Shown here piece by piece: positions 47,988 to 62,508 of a stretch of DNA of 64,000 nt. The stretch's first letter is position 1, and every line of letters starts with the position of its first letter. This stretch comes from an uncultured Pelagibacteraceae bacterium (GTDB lineage: Bacteria > Pseudomonadota > Alphaproteobacteria > Pelagibacterales > Pelagibacteraceae): the NCBI GenBank assembly GCA_902519695.1, contig CABYKN010000002.1:1-64000 (forward strand). Reading direction: 5' to 3'. The translations under genes were made by a program, and so were the position numbers. The notes under the pieces are model-generated. The model was not told the origin of the DNA, ran no database searches, and saw only the letters and a program-made list of their open reading frames with translations.

Positions 47988-49615
47988 TGAACAAATATAA
48001 TCAGAACTTAGATAAAAATCCCTCAAATTATGTCCCTTTAACGCCGCTAAGCTTTCTAGAAAGAGCGAAAGATATTTATCCAAACTACGAAGCTTTAGTA
48101 TATGAAACAAAATCTTTTACATGGACGGAAGTATTTAACAGGTGTATCAAATTTGCAAGTGCACTAGAGAAAATTGGTATTGTTGAAGGAGATACAGTTT
48201 CAGTTATGACCTTTAACACTCCAGAGATTTTCGAGGCACACTATTCTGTTCCTATGACAGGAGCTGTTTTAAATACAATTAATTCAAGACTTGATGCAAA
48301 AACTGTTGCTTATATTTTAGAACACAGTGAAGCAAAAGTATTAATAATAGACAGGCAATTACATGCTATTGCAGAAAAGGCTTTATCAACTTTAAAAGAC
48401 AAACCAATTGTAATTGATGTTCAAGACGATTTTGCAGATCAATCCTTATTAAAAAAAATTGGTGATAGAGAATATGAGGAATTTTTAAATACTGGTGATG
48501 AAAATTATATTTGGAAAAAACCAAAGGATGAGTGGCAAGCGATTTCTTTAAGTTATACATCTGGAACAACTGGAAATCCAAAAGGTGTTGTTTATCATCA
48601 TAGAGGTTCTTATTTAATGTCAACAGGTAGTGCCGTTGCTTGGAATATGCCAAATAGATTAAATTTTTTAACAGTTGTACCAATGTTCCACTGTAATGGA
48701 TGGGGGTACCCGTGGACAATACCAATGTTAAATGGAAAAACAGTTTGTTTAAGAGCTATTGATGTAAAAAAAATATTTGAATTAATTGAAAAGCATGACA
48801 TTACCCATTTTGGAGGTGCACCTATTGTACTTAATATGATAACAGGTGCATCACAAAATGATATCAAAGAATTAAAAAACAAAGTTTATGTTTTAACTGC
48901 TGGAGCACCACCTCCAAGTATTATTTTCAAAAAAATGAAAGCATTAGGATTTGAGGTAATGCATGTCTATGGTTTAACAGAAACATATGGACATGTTTTA
49001 CAATGTGCTTGGAATGATGAATGGAATGGTTTTGAAGAAGATAAAATTAATGAAATTAAAGCAAGGCAAGGTGTGAGGTTTCCAAACACAGAAGGAGTGG
49101 TTGTTTTAGATCCAGAAACTATGAAACCCGTGCCTATGGATGGAGAAACCATTGGCGAGATAATGATTAAAGGTAATGTTGTTATGAAAGGGTATTTTAA
49201 AGACAAAGAGGCCACTGAAAAGGCTATGAAAGATGGATGGTTTCACTCTGGCGATTTGGCAGTTATTTATGCAGATGGATACATCAAGGTTAAAGATAGG
49301 TCGAAAGATATTATTATTTCAGGTGGAGAGAATATTTCTTCTATCGAAATCGAAAACACACTTTCTAAGCACCCAGCTGTTTCAATTGTTGCTGTAGTAG
49401 CAAAACCAGATGAGAAATGGGGAGAAGTTCCATGCGCATTTATAGAGAAAGTGGCAGATAAAGAGACAAATGAAAAAGAATTAATCGATTTTTGTAGAGA
49501 AACTCTAGCAGGGTTCAAAATTCCAAAAAAAATAGACTTCTGTGAACTTCCAAAAACATCAACAGGCAAAATCCAAAAATTCGAATTGAGGAAAAGAGCA
49601 AAAGAGTTTAGCTAA
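47984..49615 (+). CDS. dmdB: Acyl-CoA synthetase, DmdB-like (3-methylmercaptopropionyl-CoA ligase)
   Basis: LSYTSGTTGNPKGVVYHHRG; GWFHSGDLAVIYADGYIKVKDRSKDIIISGGENISS; adjacent to dmdA. Confidence 0.85.
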   Translation: MMNKYNQNLDKNPSNYVPLTPLSFLERAKDIYPNYEALVYETKSFTWTEVFNRCIKFASALEKIGIVEGDTVSVMTFNTPEIFEAHYSVPMTGAVLNTINSRLDAKTVAYILEHSEAKVLIIDRQLHAIAEKALSTLKDKPIVIDVQDDFADQSLLKKIGDREYEEFLNTGDENYIWKKPKDEWQAISLSYTSGTTGNPKGVVYHHRGSYLMSTGSAVAWNMPNRLNFLTVVPMFHCNGWGYPWTIPMLNGKTVCLRAIDVKKIFELIEKHDITHFGGAPIVLNMITGASQNDIKELKNKVYVLTAGAPPPSIIFKKMKALGFEVMHVYGLTETYGHVLQCAWNDEWNGFEEDKINEIKARQGVRFPNTEGVVVLDPETMKPVPMDGETIGEIMIKGNVVMKGYFKDKEATEKAMKDGWFHSGDLAVIYADGYIKVKDRSKDIIISGGENISSIEIENTLSKHPAVSIVAVVAKPDEKWGEVPCAFIEKVADKETNEKELIDFCRETLAGFKIPKKIDFCELPKTSTGKIQKFELRKRAKEFS

Positions 49616-49681
49616 AATTTTTAAAATTTATAACTTACTTTCTTTACAAACTCATAAAAAGATGACACTAAGCTAAAAAAT

Positions 49682-50791
49682 ATGAAAAATTTTTATATTG
49701 CAAAATCTAGACGGCTTAGAGGAACGAAATACACTTCAAGAGTAGAAAAACAAGGTGTAACTTCTTATACTGTTTATAACCATATGTTATTACCAGCCTC
49801 ATTTGGAAGTATAGAAAGTCTATACCATCATTTAAAAGAAGATGTTCAAGTTTGGGACGCAGCTGTACAAAGACAACTTGAAATTTCTGGTAAAGATTCA
49901 TCTAAATTGGTTCAGATGATGACTTGTAGAGATCTATCAAAAGCAAAAGAAGGAAGATGTTATTATTGTCCAATAATTGACAATAAAGGTGGAATAATAA
50001 ATGATCCTGTTGTTTTAAAATTATCTGATGAAAAATGGTGGATATCTTTATCAGATTCAGATGTTGGGCTTTATGCGAAAGGTTTAGCAATTGGTTATAA
50101 TTTTGAAGTAGAGATCTCAGAACCAGATGTGGATATTTTTTCAGTCCAAGGTCCAAAATCATTCCAATTAATGGAGAAAGTATTAGGTCCAAAAATAAAT
50201 GAATTAAAATTTTTTGGGTTTGGATACTTCGAGTTTGGTGGTGCAGAACATTTAATTGCAAGATCTGGCTGGTCGAAACAAGGTGGATTTGAAGTTTATA
50301 TGGAACATACAGAAGCTGGATTGGCTTTATATGATAAGTTATTTGAAGTTGGTGGAGAATTTAATGTTAAACCAGGATGTCCAAATTTAGTCGAAAGAAT
50401 TGAAAGTTCTTTACTCTCGTGGGGAAATGATATTGACATCCATGATAATCCATTTGAGTGCGGATTTGATAAATATGTAAATTTAGATACTGGGATAGAT
50501 TTTATTGGAAAAGATGCATTAAAAAAAATTAAAGCTGAAGGAATTAAGAAGAAATTAATGGGTGTAAAAATAAATGCTGAAGAAATAAGTGTTACAGGGT
50601 CAATGAATTTAACTGATGAAAAAAATAATATTATTGGAGACCTAAGGTCAGGTTGTTATAATCCTACATTTAAGCAAGTTATTGGCATTGCAATGGTCAA
50701 AAAACCGTATTTTGAAGCTTCGCAAACATTCAAAATTGATATAAATGGCAAAAGTTTTGATGGAACAGTTTGCGATTTACCTTTCATTTAG
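49682..50791 (+). CDS. dmdA: Dimethylsulfoniopropionate demethylase DmdA
   Basis: GcvT-fold 369-aa protein recognised as SAR11-type DmdA ([33 protein letters not shown]). Confidence 0.93.
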   Translation: MKNFYIAKSRRLRGTKYTSRVEKQGVTSYTVYNHMLLPASFGSIESLYHHLKEDVQVWDAAVQRQLEISGKDSSKLVQMMTCRDLSKAKEGRCYYCPIIDNKGGIINDPVVLKLSDEKWWISLSDSDVGLYAKGLAIGYNFEVEISEPDVDIFSVQGPKSFQLMEKVLGPKINELKFFGFGYFEFGGAEHLIARSGWSKQGGFEVYMEHTEAGLALYDKLFEVGGEFNVKPGCPNLVERIESSLLSWGNDIDIHDNPFECGFDKYVNLDTGIDFIGKDALKKIKAEGIKKKLMGVKINAEEISVTGSMNLTDEKNNIIGDLRSGCYNPTFKQVIGIAMVKKPYFEASQTFKIDINGKSFDGTVCDLPFI

Positions 50792-50804
50792 TATAAATCT
50801 TTAA

Positions 50805-51815
50805 ATGACTAATATAGCTATCATCGGTGCAACCGGTAATGTTGGAAGAAAGACTCTAGAAGTTATAGAAAAAAAAGATATTAAATTTGATAACCTTTTT
50901 TTAGTAGCCTCTTCTAATAGTGCTGGAAAAAAAATAAGTTTTAAAGGTAAAGATTACGAAGTCCATGATCTTGAAAAATATGATTTTTCAAAAGCAAATA
51001 TAACTTTTTTTGCAGCTGGCGGTAAAATTGCAGAACAATACGCAGAAAATGCAGCAAAATTAACAACTGTAATTGATAATTCCAGTTTTTTTAGAATGGA
51101 CCCCGATGTACCACTTATTGTGCCTCAAGTGAATGCAGAAAAAATTAATGAAATGAAAAAAAATATTGTGGCAAATCCTAACTGCTCAACAGCTCAGTTA
51201 GTATTAGCTCTTAAACCATTACATGATTTATATAAAATAAAAAGGGTGATAGTTTCTACCTATCAATCTGTTTCTGGAGGCGGAAAAGCACCTATGGATG
51301 AATTGATTGAACAAACTAAATCTTATCTTGATGGAAATTCTGTTCAATCTAAAAATTTTACTAAACAAATAGCTTTCAATATAATTCCTCAAATTGATGT
51401 TTTTTCGAATGATGGATACACAAAAGAAGAATTGAAAATGACTAATGAAACAAAAAAAATACTGGACAATAATATAGAGCTAACAGCTACGTGCGTTAGA
51501 ATTCCTGTTCTTGTATCACATTCAGAGTCGGTAAATATAGAGTTTGAAAATTCTTATTCTCTAGAACAAATCAGAGAAGCATTAAATAATGCTGATGGTT
51601 GTAGAGTTATAGATAAAAGAGAAAATGGCGGATATAGTACACCAATAGAAGCAACTGGTAGTTATGAAACATTTATCTCGAGAATTAGAGATGATAAGAC
51701 AAAAGAGAACTCAATTAATTTGTGGATCGTTTCAGATAACCTATTAAGAGGAGCCGCATTGAATTCTGTTGAAATTGCAGAAACAATAATGAAAGTAAAT
51801 CAAAATGGAAAATAA
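50805..51815 (+). CDS. asd: Aspartate-semialdehyde dehydrogenase
   Basis: IIGATGNVGRKTLEVIE, NPNCSTAQLVLALKPLHD. Confidence 0.96.
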   Translation: MTNIAIIGATGNVGRKTLEVIEKKDIKFDNLFLVASSNSAGKKISFKGKDYEVHDLEKYDFSKANITFFAAGGKIAEQYAENAAKLTTVIDNSSFFRMDPDVPLIVPQVNAEKINEMKKNIVANPNCSTAQLVLALKPLHDLYKIKRVIVSTYQSVSGGGKAPMDELIEQTKSYLDGNSVQSKNFTKQIAFNIIPQIDVFSNDGYTKEELKMTNETKKILDNNIELTATCVRIPVLVSHSESVNIEFENSYSLEQIREALNNADGCRVIDKRENGGYSTPIEATGSYETFISRIRDDKTKENSINLWIVSDNLLRGAALNSVEIAETIMKVNQNGK

Positions 51816-52185
51816 TCCTTTATCTCCTCACATTCAAATTTATAGATGGCATGTTTCATCTTTAGTTTCAATATCTCATAGAATTACTGGAATAATAAAT
51901 ATATTAGCAATAACTTTAATCTGTATTTTTTTTATATTTTTTTCATTTAGTGAAGGAAGTCATGAATTTATAAAGTTTTTCCTCCAATCTATTATTGGAA
52001 AATTTTTCATATTGGGTATTACATGGTCTTTTAGTTTTCAAATTTTAAGTGAGATAAGACATTTAATTATGGATTTTGGTTATGGATTTGAATTAAAAAC
52101 TACAAAAATCACTGGCTTAATTGTAATCTTTGGATCTTTTGTTTTAACCATTTCAATTTATTTGATAGGAAGAAATTTATTGTAA
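51805..52185 (+). CDS. sdhC: Succinate dehydrogenase cytochrome b556 subunit
   Basis: NPLSPHIQIYRWHVSSLVSISHRITG. Confidence 0.95.
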   Translation: MENNPLSPHIQIYRWHVSSLVSISHRITGIINILAITLICIFFIFFSFSEGSHEFIKFFLQSIIGKFFILGITWSFSFQILSEIRHLIMDFGYGFELKTTKITGLIVIFGSFVLTISIYLIGRNLL

Positions 52186-52514
52186 TGAGAGCAGTAACAA
52201 AAAAATGGGTATTTCTAAAAGTTAGTTCTCTTATATTGGTACCTTTGATGCTATGGTTTGCTTTAAATCTGGTAAGTATTTATGACAAAAGTTACTTAGA
52301 GATATTGACTTTTCTAACTTCTCAACCTTCAAAGTTTATATTTAGTCTTTTTCTTATTTTTGCTTACTTTTTCTCAGCATTAAGCATCAGTGAGGTTTTT
52401 GAAGACTATATTAAAGACGAAAAAATCAAAAATGCCGCAAACAAAGCTTTAAATTTTTTTGCTATAACAATTCCTTTAATTACAATATTAGCGGTATTTA
52501 AACTAACTATATGA
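52185..52514 (+). CDS. sdhD: Succinate dehydrogenase membrane anchor subunit
   Basis: 3-TM small protein between sdhC and sdhA. Confidence 0.9.
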   Translation: MRAVTKKWVFLKVSSLILVPLMLWFALNLVSIYDKSYLEILTFLTSQPSKFIFSLFLIFAYFFSALSISEVFEDYIKDEKIKNAANKALNFFAITIPLITILAVFKLTI

Positions 52515-54286
52515 AATCTTATAATATTATAGATCATGAATACGATGTCGTTGTCCTTGGTGCTGGAGGCTCTGGCCTAAGAGCTGCGGTTGGCTTAAGT
52601 GAAGCTGGATTAAAAACTGCATGCATTTCTAAAGTCTTTCCAACTAGAAGTCATACATCAGCTGCACAAGGTGGAATTTCAGCAGCCCTTGGAAATATGG
52701 GAGAAGATGATTGGCGTTGGCATATGTACGATACTGTAAAAGGAGCAGATTGGTTAGGCGATCAAGATAGTATTGAATATTTGTGTAAGGAAGCTCCAAA
52801 AGCAGTATTAGAATTAGAAAAGTATGGTGTTCCTTTTAGCAGAACAGAAGATGGAAAAATTTATCAAAGACCATTTGGAGGAATGACAAAAAATTATGGA
52901 AATGGAATAGTACAAAGAACTTGTGCTGCAGCAGACAGAACTGGTCATGCAATTCTTCATACATTGTATGGTCAAGCACTTAAACATAACACAGAATTTT
53001 TTATAGAATACTTTGCATTAGACTTAATTATGAAAGATGGACAATGTAAAGGTTTAATTGCTTGGAATTTAAATGACGGAACTATTCATCGTTTTAGATC
53101 TCACATAACAATTATAGCCACAGGGGGATATGGGAAAGTGTATTACTCAGCAACATCCGCACATACTTGTACTGGTGATGGTAATGCAATGGTATTAAGA
53201 GCTGGATTACCTCTTCAAGATATGGAGTTTGTACAATTTCACCCAACAGGAATATATGGACATGGAACACTTATTTCTGAAGGTGTAAGAGGTGAAGGTG
53301 GATATTTGGTAAACTCTAAAGGTGAGAGATTTATGGAAAGATATGCTCCTAACGCTAAAGATCTTGCATCAAGAGATGTAGTTAGCAGATCAATGTCAAT
53401 TGAAATAAATGAGGGAAGAGGTGTTGGTAAAGATCAAGACCATGTTCATTTGTATTTAAGTCATTTAGATAAAAAAGTTATTGAAGATAGATTGCCAGGC
53501 ATTACTGAGGCAGCAAGATTATTTGCAAATGTAGATGTAACCAAAGAACCAATACCAGTTGTTCCAACAGTTCATTATAATATGGGTGGTATACCAACAA
53601 ATTATAAAGCTGAAGTTTTAACAGTAAACGGATCTCAAAAAACAGTCCCAGGTTTGATGGCGATTGGTGAGGCCGCGTGCGTATCTGTGCATGGAGCAAA
53701 TAGACTAGGTTCAAATTCACTTATTGACTTGGTTGTTTTTGGAAGAGCTGCAGCAAAGAGAGCAGCGGAATTGGTAAAACCTGGAACGCCTCACGAAGAA
53801 GTTAGTGAAAGCGAAACTGAAAAATGTCTAAATAGATTTGATAAACTAAGGTATGCAGAGGGAGATAATGGAACTGCTGAACTTAGACTGGCGATGCAAA
53901 AAACAATGCAGTCTAAATGTGCTGTATTTAGAACTGAAAAGAATCTTAAAGAGGGTGTAGATGAGATCAGAAAAACATATGATGGCATGGAATCGATTTC
54001 TGTTAAAGACAAATCGTTGGTATTCAATACTGATTTAGTTGAGACTTTAGAATTTGATAATTTAATTAGACAGGCGATAACAACTGTAGATTCTGCATAT
54101 CACAGAAAAGAGAGCAGAGGAGCTCATGCTCGTGAAGATTATCCGAAAAGAAATGATGAAAAATTTATGAAACATACATTGTCTTGGTGTGATGGAAAAA
54201 ATACTAAAATTGAATACAGAGATGTACATACTTCAACATTAACAAATGAAGTCCAATATTTTCCTCCACAAGAAAGAGTGTATTAA
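52511..54286 (+). CDS. sdhA: Succinate dehydrogenase flavoprotein subunit
   Basis: [59 protein letters not shown]. Confidence 0.98.
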   Translation: MKSYNIIDHEYDVVVLGAGGSGLRAAVGLSEAGLKTACISKVFPTRSHTSAAQGGISAALGNMGEDDWRWHMYDTVKGADWLGDQDSIEYLCKEAPKAVLELEKYGVPFSRTEDGKIYQRPFGGMTKNYGNGIVQRTCAAADRTGHAILHTLYGQALKHNTEFFIEYFALDLIMKDGQCKGLIAWNLNDGTIHRFRSHITIIATGGYGKVYYSATSAHTCTGDGNAMVLRAGLPLQDMEFVQFHPTGIYGHGTLISEGVRGEGGYLVNSKGERFMERYAPNAKDLASRDVVSRSMSIEINEGRGVGKDQDHVHLYLSHLDKKVIEDRLPGITEAARLFANVDVTKEPIPVVPTVHYNMGGIPTNYKAEVLTVNGSQKTVPGLMAIGEAACVSVHGANRLGSNSLIDLVVFGRAAAKRAAELVKPGTPHEEVSESETEKCLNRFDKLRYAEGDNGTAELRLAMQKTMQSKCAVFRTEKNLKEGVDEIRKTYDGMESISVKDKSLVFNTDLVETLEFDNLIRQAITTVDSAYHRKESRGAHAREDYPKRNDEKFMKHTLSWCDGKNTKIEYRDVHTSTLTNEVQYFPPQERVY

Positions 54287-55059
54287 TGGTTCAATTAAAT
54301 TTACCACAAAACTCAAAAGTTAATAAAGGTAAATATTTTAAAGACAAAACCGGTTCAAAGAATATCAGAAAAGTAAATGTTTATAGATGGGATCCAACCA
54401 GTGGAGAGAATCCAAGAATAGACACATATGAAGTAGATATGGACAATTGTCCTTCTAAAGTTTTAGATATACTAAATAAAATTAAAAACGAAATTGATCC
54501 AACACTTGCATATAGAAGATCTTGTGCGCATGGAGTTTGTGGTTCTTGTGCAATGAATATGGGTGGAAAAAATGGTCTTGCATGTACTAAGCCACATGCA
54601 GAAATTAAGGGAGATATAGATATATACCCTTTGCCTCACTTAAAAGTAAAAAAAGATTTAATAGGAGACTTAAGTGGATTATATAAACAATACCAATCCA
54701 TTGAACCTTGGTTAAAAAATAATTCAAAAATTGAAACAACAGAAATTCATCAATCTCCAGAAGATAGAGCTAAACTTGATGGAGCTTATGAATGTATAAT
54801 GTGTGCTTGTTGTTCTACTTCATGTCCTAGTTATTGGTGGAATGGCGATAAGTATTTAGGTCCTGCAGTTTTATTACAAGCTTATAGATGGATAATGGAT
54901 AGCAGAGACGAAGATAGAAAGGAAAGACTTCAAAAGGTTGCAGATGAACTTAAGCTTTATAGATGCCATACGATTTTGAACTGCACTAACGCATGTCCAA
55001 AAGGATTAAATCCAGCAAAAGCTATTGCTGAGATAAAGAAAATGCTTGCAACCACATAA
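54286..55059 (+). CDS. sdhB: Succinate dehydrogenase iron-sulfur subunit
   Basis: [42 protein letters not shown]. Confidence 0.98.
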   Translation: MVQLNLPQNSKVNKGKYFKDKTGSKNIRKVNVYRWDPTSGENPRIDTYEVDMDNCPSKVLDILNKIKNEIDPTLAYRRSCAHGVCGSCAMNMGGKNGLACTKPHAEIKGDIDIYPLPHLKVKKDLIGDLSGLYKQYQSIEPWLKNNSKIETTEIHQSPEDRAKLDGAYECIMCACCSTSCPSYWWNGDKYLGPAVLLQAYRWIMDSRDEDRKERLQKVADELKLYRCHTILNCTNACPKGLNPAKAIAEIKKMLATT

Positions 55060-55079
55060 TTACTTATTTAAATACATCC

Positions 55080-57540
<2,461 letters not shown>

Positions 57541-57543
57541 TTA

Positions 57544-58704
57544 ATGAATATTCACGAACACCAAGCAAAGAATATACTTAGAAAATATGGAGCTAAAGTT
57601 CCGGATGGAGTTTATGCTCTAGATGTAAATGAACTATTGGAAAAAGCTAAAAATCTTAAAACTGATAAATATGTGTTGAAAGCACAAATTCATGCTGGAG
57701 GCAGAGGTAAAGCTGGCGGAGTTAAAATAGTAAATGATTTAAAAAGTCTTGAAACAGAGGCTAAATCCTTGCTTGGAAAAAAATTAATCACTCATCAGAC
57801 AGGACCTAGTGGAAGAATTGTTAAAAGATTATATGTCGAAGTTTCATCTAACATTGATAAAGAATTTTATTTGTCTTGCGTTGTAGATCGTGCAAGCTCA
57901 AAGATAGCTTTTATCTCAAGTGATCAAGGAGGTATGGATATAGAGGAAGTAGCAATCAAATCTCCTGAGAAAATTTTAACAACAAAAGTAGATTTAGATA
58001 ACGAAATATCTGATGAAAATTGTAATAATATAATAAGTATTTTTAATCTAGGTGAAGAAACAAAAGAACAAGGAATTAGTCTAATCAAGTCCATATACAA
58101 ATTATTTATAGAAACGGATGCTAATCTAATTGAAATTAATCCTTTAATTTTAACAAAAGAAAAAGAGTTGATTTGTTTAGATGCAAAAATGAATTTTGAT
58201 GGAAATGCTTTATTCAGACATCCAGATCTAATTGAGTTGAGAGACCTCAATGAAGAAGAAGAAACAGAGATAGAAGCTAGCAAGCATGATTTAGCATATA
58301 TTAAACTTGATGGAACAATTGGATGCATGGTTAATGGAGCTGGGCTTGCGATGGCAACTATGGACATAATTAAATTATATGGAAAGGAGCCAGCAAATTT
58401 TTTAGATGTTGGTGGTGGTGCTTCTAAAGAAAAAGTGGCGGCTGCTTTTAAAATAATATTATCAGATAAAAATGTTAAAGGAATATTGATTAATATTTTT
58501 GGTGGAATAATGAGATGTGATGTTCTTGCCCAAGGTGTTGTGGATGCAGCAAAAGAAATAAAAATGAATGTTCCTTTAGTTGTAAGATTGGCTGGAACAA
58601 ATTTTGAAGAGGGAAAAAAAATACTTGATAATTCAGGTCTCGAGTTAATTTCTGCATCTGATTTATCGGATGCTGCTAAAAAAATTGTAGAGGCTATTAA
58701 ATAA
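57544..58704 (+). CDS. sucC: Succinyl-CoA synthetase beta subunit
   Basis: MNIHEHQAKNILRKYGAKVPDG; NIFGGIMRCDVLAQGVVDAAKE. Confidence 0.98.
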   Translation: MNIHEHQAKNILRKYGAKVPDGVYALDVNELLEKAKNLKTDKYVLKAQIHAGGRGKAGGVKIVNDLKSLETEAKSLLGKKLITHQTGPSGRIVKRLYVEVSSNIDKEFYLSCVVDRASSKIAFISSDQGGMDIEEVAIKSPEKILTTKVDLDNEISDENCNNIISIFNLGEETKEQGISLIKSIYKLFIETDANLIEINPLILTKEKELICLDAKMNFDGNALFRHPDLIELRDLNEEEETEIEASKHDLAYIKLDGTIGCMVNGAGLAMATMDIIKLYGKEPANFLDVGGGASKEKVAAAFKIILSDKNVKGILINIFGGIMRCDVLAQGVVDAAKEIKMNVPLVVRLAGTNFEEGKKILDNSGLELISASDLSDAAKKIVEAIK

Positions 58705-59580
58705 ATGTCAGTTTTAGTTAATAAAAATACGAAGTTAATTTGCCAGGGTTTTACAGGTAGTCACGGAACTTTTCATTCGGAGCAAGCAATTAAATATGGA
58801 ACAAATTTAGTCGGAGGGGTCACACCAAAAAAAGGTGGTCAAACTCATCTAGATAGACCAGTATTTAATACAGTAAAAGAAGCAGTCGATAAAACTGGTG
58901 CCAACGCAAGTATGATTTATGTTCCTGCGAAATTTGCGTCCGCAGCAATCATAGAGGCGATTGAAGCTAACTTAGAATTAATCGTTTGTATCACTGAGGG
59001 TATACCAGTTCTTGATATGATTAAGGTCAAAAAAAAGTTACTTAATTCAAAATCAAGATTAATCGGTCCCAATTGTCCAGGGATAATTACTCCTGATGAA
59101 TGCAAGATCGGAATAATGCCAGGAAATATACATAAAAAGGGTTCTGTTGGTATTGTATCAAGATCTGGAACTTTGACCTACGAGGCTGTCGCACAAACTA
59201 CAGAGAATGATTTGGGCCAATCAACATGTATAGGGATAGGTGGTGATCCAATAAATGGCACAAATTTTATTGATTGTTTAGATTTATTTTTAAAAGATGA
59301 GGAAACTAAATCAATTTTAATGATTGGCGAAATAGGAGGATCAGCTGAAGAAGAAGCAGCTGAATTTGTAAAAAATCATGACATAAAAAAACCCATGGTT
59401 GGTTTTATTGCAGGAGTTACAGCACCACCGGGTAGAAGAATGGGACATGCAGGGGCCATAATATCAGGTGGTAAAGGTGGGGCCAAAGATAAAATCAAAA
59501 AAATGGAAGATTGTGGCATAGAAGTAGCCACATCACCTTCAGAAATTGGAAAAACATTGTTAAATAAATTGTCCAATTGA
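58705..59580 (+). CDS. sucD: Succinyl-CoA synthetase alpha subunit
   Basis: [38 protein letters not shown]. Confidence 0.98.
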   Translation: MSVLVNKNTKLICQGFTGSHGTFHSEQAIKYGTNLVGGVTPKKGGQTHLDRPVFNTVKEAVDKTGANASMIYVPAKFASAAIIEAIEANLELIVCITEGIPVLDMIKVKKKLLNSKSRLIGPNCPGIITPDECKIGIMPGNIHKKGSVGIVSRSGTLTYEAVAQTTENDLGQSTCIGIGGDPINGTNFIDCLDLFLKDEETKSILMIGEIGGSAEEEAAEFVKNHDIKKPMVGFIAGVTAPPGRRMGHAGAIISGGKGGAKDKIKKMEDCGIEVATSPSEIGKTLLNKLSN

Positions 59581-59610
59581 AAACAAAATTTAGTATTATA
59601 ATAAAATAAA

Positions 59611-62508
59611 ATGAGTTCTCCTAAAAATCTGGAATATAAAAAAACATCGTTTTTAAATAAGGCCAATAGTGCATTTATTGAAGAAATGTATGTAAAATTT
59701 ATAAATAAAGACCCGTCTCTCTCTGAAAGTTGGATTGAATATTTCTCAAGTGTAGATGAGGATATGAAGATATTAGTCGACGAGATAAATGGACCGTCGT
59801 GGAAACCTTTCTCTAAAAAAATTAATATTGAGGATGTCGAGAAAACAGCTAAAGAAAACGAAAAAAACAAAGATAACTCTAGCAAGTTTAATTTCCAAGT
59901 AATTGCAAATTCAAATAAAAATTCAATAAGTGCTGTAGCCTTGATAAGAGCTTATCGTTTAAGAGGGCATCTATTATCAAAATTAGATCCTTTAGAATTG
60001 ATGAAGTCAGAATATTTAGACGAATTACATCCTGAGTACTATGGTTTTAAAAAAGAAGATTATGACAAAGAAATTTTTCTTAACGGAATAATAAATAAAA
60101 AAAGTGCAAATATAAGAGAAATACTCAAGTTTTTAAAAAAAACTTATTGTGGTCCTATAGGTTATGAATATATGCATATTTCAAATCCAACTGAGAGAAT
60201 GTGGTTTAGAGATAGGGTTGAAAAAGACGAAAATGCACTCAAGTTTACAAAAAATGGAAAGCAAGCAATTTTAAATAAATTAATACAAGCCGAGGGCTTC
60301 GAAAAATTTTTAAATACAAAATATGTTGGTACAAAAAGATTTGGTTTAGATGGTGGAGAAAGTCTAATACCTGCTCTTGAACAAATTATAAAAATTGGAG
60401 GACAATCTAAAATAAAAGAAGTTAAAATAGGAATGTCACATAGAGGAAGACTAAATGTTTTAGCAAACGTTTTACAAAAATCTTATAAAAGAATTTTTAA
60501 TGAATTTGCTGGTGAAATGGATGGATCAGAAGATGGTGCTGGTGATGTAAAATACCATTTAGGAGCCTCATCTGATAGAGAATTTGATGGAAATCCTGTA
60601 CACGTAAGTTTAACAGATAATCCTTCACACTTAGAGGCAGTTAATCCTGTTGTTCTTGGCCAAACTAGAGCTAAACAATTTTTCCACCAAGACAAACAAA
60701 GAAATAAAGTTATACCAATATTAATTCATGGTGATGCAGCATTTGCAGGACAAGGAATAGTAGCAGAGTGCTTTGCAATGTCTGGACTTCCTGGTCATAA
60801 TACTGGAGGGACAATCCATATTATTGTTAACAACCAAATTGGATTTACAACAAGTCCTAGATTTGCGCGATCTTCCCCTTATCCTTCTGATGTAGGTAAA
60901 ATGGTCGATGCGCCAATCATCCATGTTAACGGAGATGATCCTGAAGCAGTAGTTTATGCAACAAGAATAGCGACTGAATTTAGATTAAAATTTAATCGCG
61001 ATGTTGTAATTGATTTAATATGTTACAGAAGATTTGGACATAATGAAGGAGATGAGCCATCTTTCACCCAACCACTTATGTATAAAAAAATTAGATCTCA
61101 TCCGTCTACGATTAAAATTTATGGTGAAAAGCTTGTAAATGAAGGACTTTTTTCGAAACAAGATTTAGATCAACAAATAATTGATTTTAAAAATTTATTA
61201 GATGATCAATTTAAGAATGCAAAAGATTATAAACCTAAAATTAGATGGTTTGAGGGAACTTGGTCGAGATATAAACCCGAGAGAGGTAAAGATAAAAGAG
61301 GTGTATCTGGATCGGATTTGAAAATTTTAAATAATATTTCTGACAGAATACATGTTTTTCCAACTGATAAAAATATTCATAAAACTATAACAAAAATTAT
61401 GGAAAATAGAAAAAAAACTATTGATGTAGGCTCAGGTATTGATTGGGCAACAGCTGAGTCTTTGGCATTTGGTTCATTATTAGTTGAAGGTTATCCAGTA
61501 AGGTTAGTAGGTCAGGATTCCGGTAGAGGAACCTTTAGTCAAAGACATTCAGTTTTAAGAAATCAAGCTGATAATTCAAGGTACATACCTTTAAACAATA
61601 TATCTAGTAACCAAAAAAATTTTGAGATTGTAGATAGTTTTTTATCTGAACTCGCAGTTTTAGGATTTGAATATGGATACAGTTTAGTAGAACCGAATAC
61701 ATTGACTATTTGGGAAGCTCAATTTGGTGATTTTGCAAATGGTGCTCAAGTAATCATTGATCAATTTATATCATCTGGTGAAAGAAAGTGGAAACGAGCA
61801 TCAGGTTTGGTTATGTTATTACCCCATGGTTATGAAGGACAAGGTCCAGAACACTCCTCTGCAAGGTTAGAGAGATTTTTACAATTATGTGCAAATGATA
61901 ATTTACAAGTTATGAACTGTACAACTCCCGCAAATTATTTTCATGCTTTAAGAAGACAAATGCACCGTGATTTTAGAAAACCTTTAATTATAATGACACC
62001 AAAATCACTTTTAAGAAATAAATATTGTGTATCAAATTTGGAAGATTTTAGTAAACACAATTCTTTCCATAGAGTGCTATGGGATCATGCTAGAGATACC
62101 AAGCAAAAAGGGTTTATTAAGTTAAAAGATGACAAAAAAATTAGAAAAGTAATATTATGCTCTGGAAAAATTTATTTTGATCTTCTCGCGGCAAGAGAGA
62201 AACAAAAAATCAATGATGTGATTTTGTATAGAATTGAACAACTATATCCTTTCCCTGCAAAAAGTTTGGTTAAAGAGCTAAAACCATTTGCAAAAAATGC
62301 AAAATTTTATTGGTGCCAAGAGGAGCCTAAAAATATGGGTGCTTGGTTTGCTGTTAGAGATTATATACAATGGACATTAGAGACTATTAAGGCTAAAAAC
62401 AATTCAATTTCTTACATTGGAAGAAGTCCAGATGCTACGCCTGCTACAGGTTATGCAAGAAGACACAATTCCGAACAACAAGAAATTATAAATAAAGTAT
62501 TTAAATAA
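59611..62508 (+). CDS. sucA: 2-oxoglutarate dehydrogenase E1
   Basis: KIGMSHRGRLNVLANVLQK; HGDAAFAGQGIVAECFAMSGL; LLPHGYEGQGPEHSSARLERFLQLCA. Confidence 0.98.
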   Translation: MSSPKNLEYKKTSFLNKANSAFIEEMYVKFINKDPSLSESWIEYFSSVDEDMKILVDEINGPSWKPFSKKINIEDVEKTAKENEKNKDNSSKFNFQVIANSNKNSISAVALIRAYRLRGHLLSKLDPLELMKSEYLDELHPEYYGFKKEDYDKEIFLNGIINKKSANIREILKFLKKTYCGPIGYEYMHISNPTERMWFRDRVEKDENALKFTKNGKQAILNKLIQAEGFEKFLNTKYVGTKRFGLDGGESLIPALEQIIKIGGQSKIKEVKIGMSHRGRLNVLANVLQKSYKRIFNEFAGEMDGSEDGAGDVKYHLGASSDREFDGNPVHVSLTDNPSHLEAVNPVVLGQTRAKQFFHQDKQRNKVIPILIHGDAAFAGQGIVAECFAMSGLPGHNTGGTIHIIVNNQIGFTTSPRFARSSPYPSDVGKMVDAPIIHVNGDDPEAVVYATRIATEFRLKFNRDVVIDLICYRRFGHNEGDEPSFTQPLMYKKIRSHPSTIKIYGEKLVNEGLFSKQDLDQQIIDFKNLLDDQFKNAKDYKPKIRWFEGTWSRYKPERGKDKRGVSGSDLKILNNISDRIHVFPTDKNIHKTITKIMENRKKTIDVGSGIDWATAESLAFGSLLVEGYPVRLVGQDSGRGTFSQRHSVLRNQADNSRYIPLNNISSNQKNFEIVDSFLSELAVLGFEYGYSLVEPNTLTIWEAQFGDFANGAQVIIDQFISSGERKWKRASGLVMLLPHGYEGQGPEHSSARLERFLQLCANDNLQVMNCTTPANYFHALRRQMHRDFRKPLIIMTPKSLLRNKYCVSNLEDFSKHNSFHRVLWDHARDTKQKGFIKLKDDKKIRKVILCSGKIYFDLLAAREKQKINDVILYRIEQLYPFPAKSLVKELKPFAKNAKFYWCQEEPKNMGAWFAVRDYIQWTLETIKAKNNSISYIGRSPDATPATGYARRHNSEQQEIINKVFK

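Noticed and set aside
49902-50261. 119-aa minus-strand ORF inside dmdA
   Set aside because: Antisense shadow, L/Q/H-rich composition, no domain.
57924-58367. 147-aa minus-strand ORF inside sucC
   Set aside because: Fully antisense to a conserved gene, no recognisable domain.
59376-59885. 169-aa minus-strand ORF spanning the sucD-sucA junction
   Set aside because: Antisense to two well-supported genes, low-complexity S/F-rich; no independent support.
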